Assembly: GCF_019168305.1 (NCBI RefSeq)
Contig: NZ_JAHTBI010000001.1
Location: 124,001 to 188,000, forward strand
DNA length: 64,000 nucleotides
Direction of reading: 5' to 3'
Origin: Pseudomonas aegrilactucae
Lineage (GTDB): Bacteria > Pseudomonadota > Gammaproteobacteria > Pseudomonadales > Pseudomonadaceae
The notes below the pieces were generated by a model that saw only the letters and a program-made list of their open reading frames with translations, searched no databases and was not told the DNA's origin. Both the position numbers and the translations under genes were made by a program. Numbering within the stretch: the stretch's first letter is position 1; every line of letters begins with the position of its first letter. Below, piece by piece: positions 60,906 to 64,000 of this stretch.

Positions 60906-62306
60906 TTAAATCAGCCCAGGCAGGTCCAGTGCCTGCGCACACGCTGCCAGCGAACGCCGCTCGCTCTCGGCATACAGCGCCAGCTCATCCTGCACAGCCT
61001 TGCCCAGCGCCTGTTCGAACGCGGCGCGGTTGGCATTGCTGCCGTACTCGCTCTGCGCGCCTTCGCCCAGGTTCGACTGGAAGATCCCCGCCGCACTTAC
61101 CGGCAGGAAGTCTTCGTACACCAGCGCCTCGAAGTGCACATGCCCGGCCGCGATCAACGCGTCCAGCGAGGTTGGTCGCGCAGCCGCTGCCCGTGCGCTC
61201 AAGCCACGCTCGGTCGGGAAATAGCGAAAGTACGCCAGCCCCTGTTCACGCATCTGCGCCAGGTCATCGGGGAACGCCTCGAAGCGCTTGCCCAGCAAGC
61301 CCATGTAACGCTCGGCATTGGCCTCGGCCGGCACGCCGCCCAGGTCGGCCCGCGCCGCATCCAGCAACTGGTCGTACAGCACACGCCCCTTGGGCGTCAG
61401 CGCCGCGCCGCGCTGCTCGATCTCGCCAAAGCGCGCGGTATGGCTGCCGCCCTCGGCCCCCTGCTGGTCGGTGAACGCAACACGCTCCTGCAAGGCCTTG
61501 AAGCTGGTCTGGCGCAACAGGATCGGGCAACGGCGCGGTGGCGGGCCCTCGATCACGGCTTTGGGTGGGATGCCCTTGGTCGGCATGCCGAGCTGAATCG
61601 CGTCGATATCCAGCGTGCGCGGCGTCAGGTGGTTGATATGCGGGCCCTTGAACGCCACCACGTCGGCAATCAGGCGGTGCTGATCGTGCAGTTGCCGGTA
61701 TTGCTCGGCGGTCACCGTGGCGTCGTGGTGCCAACGGAAGGTGTGCAGGGCTTCATTGACGAACGCTTCGGCATCCTGCGCGTTCAAGCCACCGTCGGTC
61801 TCGAACTGTGCGATCAGTTGCAGCGCCCGCGGGGTGAAGATCTGCCGCCTGGCCAGGATCGAGGCGGCCAGTTCACGCAGCGCCGGGTTGTCGATCAGTT
61901 CCAGGCGCAGCAGCGAGGTGAACACGCGAAACGGGCTGACGTGCAGCGACTGTTCATGCACCGCGCGAAACGCGGTGGAGTGCACCGGCACGCCGGCCGA
62001 ACTGAGGTCGTAGTAACCCACCGGGGACATGCCCATCACCGCGAACAGGCGGCCGATGGTCGCCAGCTCCTGGGCCGTGCCGACGCGGATGGCGCCGTGG
62101 CGCTCCTGGTCCAGGCGTTCGATCTCGCCGGTCCAGCGCAGCGCCTCGGCTACCTCGGGCAGCTGCGTCATCACCTGTTGGTTGATCTCGCTCACCAGGT
62201 CCAGCAGGGTGCCGTACAACGGCACCTCCTGCTTGTACATGAGCGACATGGCCGCGGAAAACCGGGCGCGAATGCTGTCCGGGCTGACGAAATCTTGAGC
62301 GGGCAT
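60906..62306 (-). CDS. hglS: 2-oxoadipate dioxygenase/decarboxylase (HglS, DUF1338)
   Basis: The start at MPAQDFVSPDSIRARFSAAM gives 466 residues. The DUF1338 enzyme converts 2-oxoadipate to 2-hydroxyglutarate in the D-lysine route of P. putida. Metal and substrate residues described for the family can be placed by count: His70 and Arg74 (LDQERHGAIR), His226 (KGPHINHLTP) and a Glu near 295 (RFGEIEQRG). It lies next to a LysR gene and the L-lysine gene amaB, which supports the assignment. Confidence 0.92.
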   Translation of the reverse strand: MPAQDFVSPDSIRARFSAAMSLMYKQEVPLYGTLLDLVSEINQQVMTQLPEVAEALRWTGEIERLDQERHGAIRVGTAQELATIGRLFAVMGMSPVGYYDLSSAGVPVHSTAFRAVHEQSLHVSPFRVFTSLLRLELIDNPALRELAASILARRQIFTPRALQLIAQFETDGGLNAQDAEAFVNEALHTFRWHHDATVTAEQYRQLHDQHRLIADVVAFKGPHINHLTPRTLDIDAIQLGMPTKGIPPKAVIEGPPPRRCPILLRQTSFKALQERVAFTDQQGAEGGSHTARFGEIEQRGAALTPKGRVLYDQLLDAARADLGGVPAEANAERYMGLLGKRFEAFPDDLAQMREQGLAYFRYFPTERGLSARAAAARPTSLDALIAAGHVHFEALVYEDFLPVSAAGIFQSNLGEGAQSEYGSNANRAAFEQALGKAVQDELALYAESERRSLAACAQALDLPGLI

Positions 62307-62402
62307 CGAAAGCTTCCTGAGGGTAAAAATCACCCTTACATGAAAGCGAGGAATGCAGGCCCGGCACAAGCGAAAAAAAAGTCGAGCGGTCATTCCTGCA
62401 AT

Positions 62403-63317
62403 TCAGGATGTGGGGGTCGCCACCTGCTCGCGAATCCATTCCACCAGGCTGCGCACCTTGGGCACCTCGGCGGCGTGCTCGGCGAACGCCACAAAGTGCG
62501 CGCCGCTGCTCTTCATTGCGTACTGCCAGGGCATCACCAGCTTGCCGTCGGCCAGCTCCTGTGCCGCCAGGTAACGCGGCACCAGCGCCACGCCGCAGCC
62601 GGACTGCGCCGCGCCCAGGCACATATAGAAGGTGTCGAAGCGCGGCCCATGGTAGCTGTTGGCCGAATGCAGGCCCTGTTCCAGAAACCATTCATGCCAG
62701 GCCTGCGGGCGCGAGGTGCTTTGCAGCAGCACCAGCTCGGCCAGCTCGCTGGCGTCGTTCAGGGTACGGCCCTGCAGCAGTTCCGGTGCGCACACCGGCA
62801 CCACTTCCTCGCCGAACAGCTCGATGCAGGTAGCCCCCGGCCAGGTGCCCTGGCCATAGAAGAACACCACGTCGGCGGTGTTGTGCAGCAGCGCGAAGGG
62901 TTCCATCTCGTTGCGGATATCCAGGTGTATATTCGGGTAGCGCTTGCCGAAGCCCTTCAGGTGCGGGATCAGCCAGCGCACGCCGAAGCTGGGCTGGGTG
63001 GCCACCTTGAGCACTTCGGTCTGCTCGCCGTAGGACAGGATATAGCGGCTCGACATGTCCACCTGCGTGAGGATCTTGTCCACCTCGGCCAGGTACAAGG
63101 CGCCGGCCGGGGTCAGTTGCAGGCGTCGGCGGATGCGCAGGAACAGGTGGTGGCGCAGCATCTCTTCGAGTTGCGCGACCTGTTTGCTCACCGCGCTCTG
63201 GGTCAGGTGCAGCTCCTGGGCGGCGCGGGTGAAATTCAGGTGCCGGGCCGCGGCTTCGAAGCATTGCAGGGCCGCCATCGAGGGCACCAGACGTTTGGAC
63301 ATAGCGGTCGTACTCAT
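62403..63317 (-). CDS. LysR family regulator between hglS and amaB
   Basis: The start at 63317 (MSTTAMSKRLVPSMAALQCF) gives 304 residues; the Met at 63302 is an alternative. The helix-turn-helix is NFTRAAQELHLTQSAVSKQV. The ligand domain has TQPSFGVRWLIPHLKGFGKR. It is divergent from amaB across 123 bp and upstream of hglS on the same strand, so it probably tunes lysine catabolism. Confidence 0.9.
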   Translation of the reverse strand: MSTTAMSKRLVPSMAALQCFEAAARHLNFTRAAQELHLTQSAVSKQVAQLEEMLRHHLFLRIRRRLQLTPAGALYLAEVDKILTQVDMSSRYILSYGEQTEVLKVATQPSFGVRWLIPHLKGFGKRYPNIHLDIRNEMEPFALLHNTADVVFFYGQGTWPGATCIELFGEEVVPVCAPELLQGRTLNDASELAELVLLQSTSRPQAWHEWFLEQGLHSANSYHGPRFDTFYMCLGAAQSGCGVALVPRYLAAQELADGKLVMPWQYAMKSSGAHFVAFAEHAAEVPKVRSLVEWIREQVATPTS

Positions 63318-63440
63318 CCGTCGAACCATTACCTGGCGGAATGATGTGCAGAATAAAGGTCGTTTGTAGCGCCAGAGTGATCGGATTAATACTGATCCCA
63401 TCACCAATTACAACCACTCACCGCCTTGCAGGAGAAGAAA

Positions 63441-64000
63441 ATGGTTGATGGATTGCTCGCCCGCCTGGGTGTACCGGCCTCTGCCTACACCGATGGCAAC
63501 CATCCCGTTCACACCCCGATCGACGGCAGCGCAATCGCCTCGGTGCACCTGGAGTCCAAGGCTCAGGTACTGGGCAAGATCGAACAGGCCGAACAGGCCT
63601 TCCTGGCCTGGCGCAACGTGCCGGCCCCGCGTCGCGGTGAGTTGATCCGCCTGTTTGGCGAAGTGCTGCGTGAGCACAAGGCGCAACTGGGTGAGCTGGT
63701 TTCGATCGAAGCCGGCAAGATCACCCAGGAAGGCCTGGGCGAAGTGCAGGAAATGATCGACATCTGCGACTTCGCTGTAGGCCTGTCGCGCCAGCTGTAC
63801 GGCTTGACCATCGCGTCCGAGCGCCCCGGCCACCACATGCGTGAAACCTGGCACCCGCTGGGCGTGGTCGGCGTGATCAGCGCCTTCAACTTCCCGGTCG
63901 CCGTCTGGGCGTGGAACACCACGCTGGCCCTGGTGTGCGGCAACGCGGTGATCTGGAAGCCGTCCGAAAAGACCCCGCTGACCGCCCTGGCGTGTCAGGC
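63441..64000 (+). CDS. amaB: L-piperidine-6-carboxylate/aminoadipate semialdehyde dehydrogenase, 5' part (runs off the window)
   Basis: 186 codons are visible after an aggagaagaaa ribosome site. GVVGVISAFNFPVAVWAWNT and GNAVIWKPSEKTPLTALACQ match aldehyde dehydrogenases of the ALDH7/Pcd group, and the start (MVDGLLARLGVPASAYTDGN) is typical of the P. putida AmaB. The enzyme oxidises the cyclic semialdehyde of the L-lysine pathway to aminoadipate. The catalytic Cys and Glu lie beyond the right edge. Confidence 0.9.
   Translation, partial: MVDGLLARLGVPASAYTDGNHPVHTPIDGSAIASVHLESKAQVLGKIEQAEQAFLAWRNVPAPRRGELIRLFGEVLREHKAQLGELVSIEAGKITQEGLGEVQEMIDICDFAVGLSRQLYGLTIASERPGHHMRETWHPLGVVGVISAFNFPVAVWAWNTTLALVCGNAVIWKPSEKTPLTALACQ

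Overview
The window is a GC-rich gammaproteobacterial chromosome segment that looks like the Pseudomonas putida group. The reasons are the housekeeping order (recG-oxyR, tonB/exbD/exbB, ridA-spoT-rpoZ, gmk, yicC, rph, crc/pyrE, argB-algC-dut-coaBC, radC, rpmB-rpmG, dadA-ridA-dadX, xpt, rep, hglS/amaB), the presence of a Crc protein with an eroded nuclease active site, and five copies of a Pseudomonas-type REP doublet (ttcgctggcaagccagctcc facing its inverse). No rRNA, tRNA, CRISPR array, insertion sequence or prophage was seen.

Layout. 1-4065 is a tightly overlapped (+) operon of six accessory genes: a truncated membrane-protein gene, a one-TM protein, two tandem paralogous exported Sel1-like proteins, a second copy of the membrane protein and an exported protein. 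It reads like a duplicated immunity-type module whose start lies left of the window. 4138-15961 holds core genes: an SCP2-like protein, a YbaK-HDOD fusion, recG, oxyR, the TonB energising complex, an epimerase-like protein, a lipoprotein, ridA, spoT and rpoZ. 16232-21168 is a gamma-glutamylation cassette (LysR regulator, glutamine-synthetase-like ligase, class I amidotransferase hydrolase, APC permease) lying between rpoZ and gmk. 21186-30708 returns to core genes: gmk, yicC, rph, crc, pyrE, argB, algC, dut, coaBC and radC.

30767-33437 is the most unusual part. It is a (-) cassette with a PAAR-domain protein (probable type VI secretion effector) carrying a LysM-like segment and a glycine-zipper C-terminus, followed with a 4-bp overlap by two AT-rich membrane-protein genes. 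Together these two contain three copies of one repeat domain, which suits a dedicated immunity function. Right of it are an orphan peptide-type binding protein, rpmB-rpmG, an I78-like inhibitor, a cupin, the aldehyde dehydrogenase KauB/PuuC, an MFS transporter, a phospholipase-D-family lipoprotein, a MocR regulator, a DUF1127 protein, a PuuB-like oxidase and a YkgJ-like protein. Then come the D-alanine catabolic unit (lrp-like, dadA, ridA, dadX), an XRE-cupin regulator, a cytochrome c5-like protein, a CoA-transferase/hydrolase, xpt, rep, a GGDEF-EAL protein, a MATE pump with a divergent LysR, a chemoreceptor and, at the right edge, the lysine-catabolic genes hglS, a LysR regulator and the start of amaB.

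Functional themes. Parts of the polyamine gamma-glutamylation route are scattered over 30 kb (ligase, hydrolase and permease at 17-21 kb, KauB at 37 kb, PuuB-like oxidase at 43 kb, PuuR-like regulator at 48 kb). Two separate accessory sites (0-4 kb and 31-33 kb) look like contact-dependent competition modules. Functions are inferred from protein motifs and gene context; no database search was possible.
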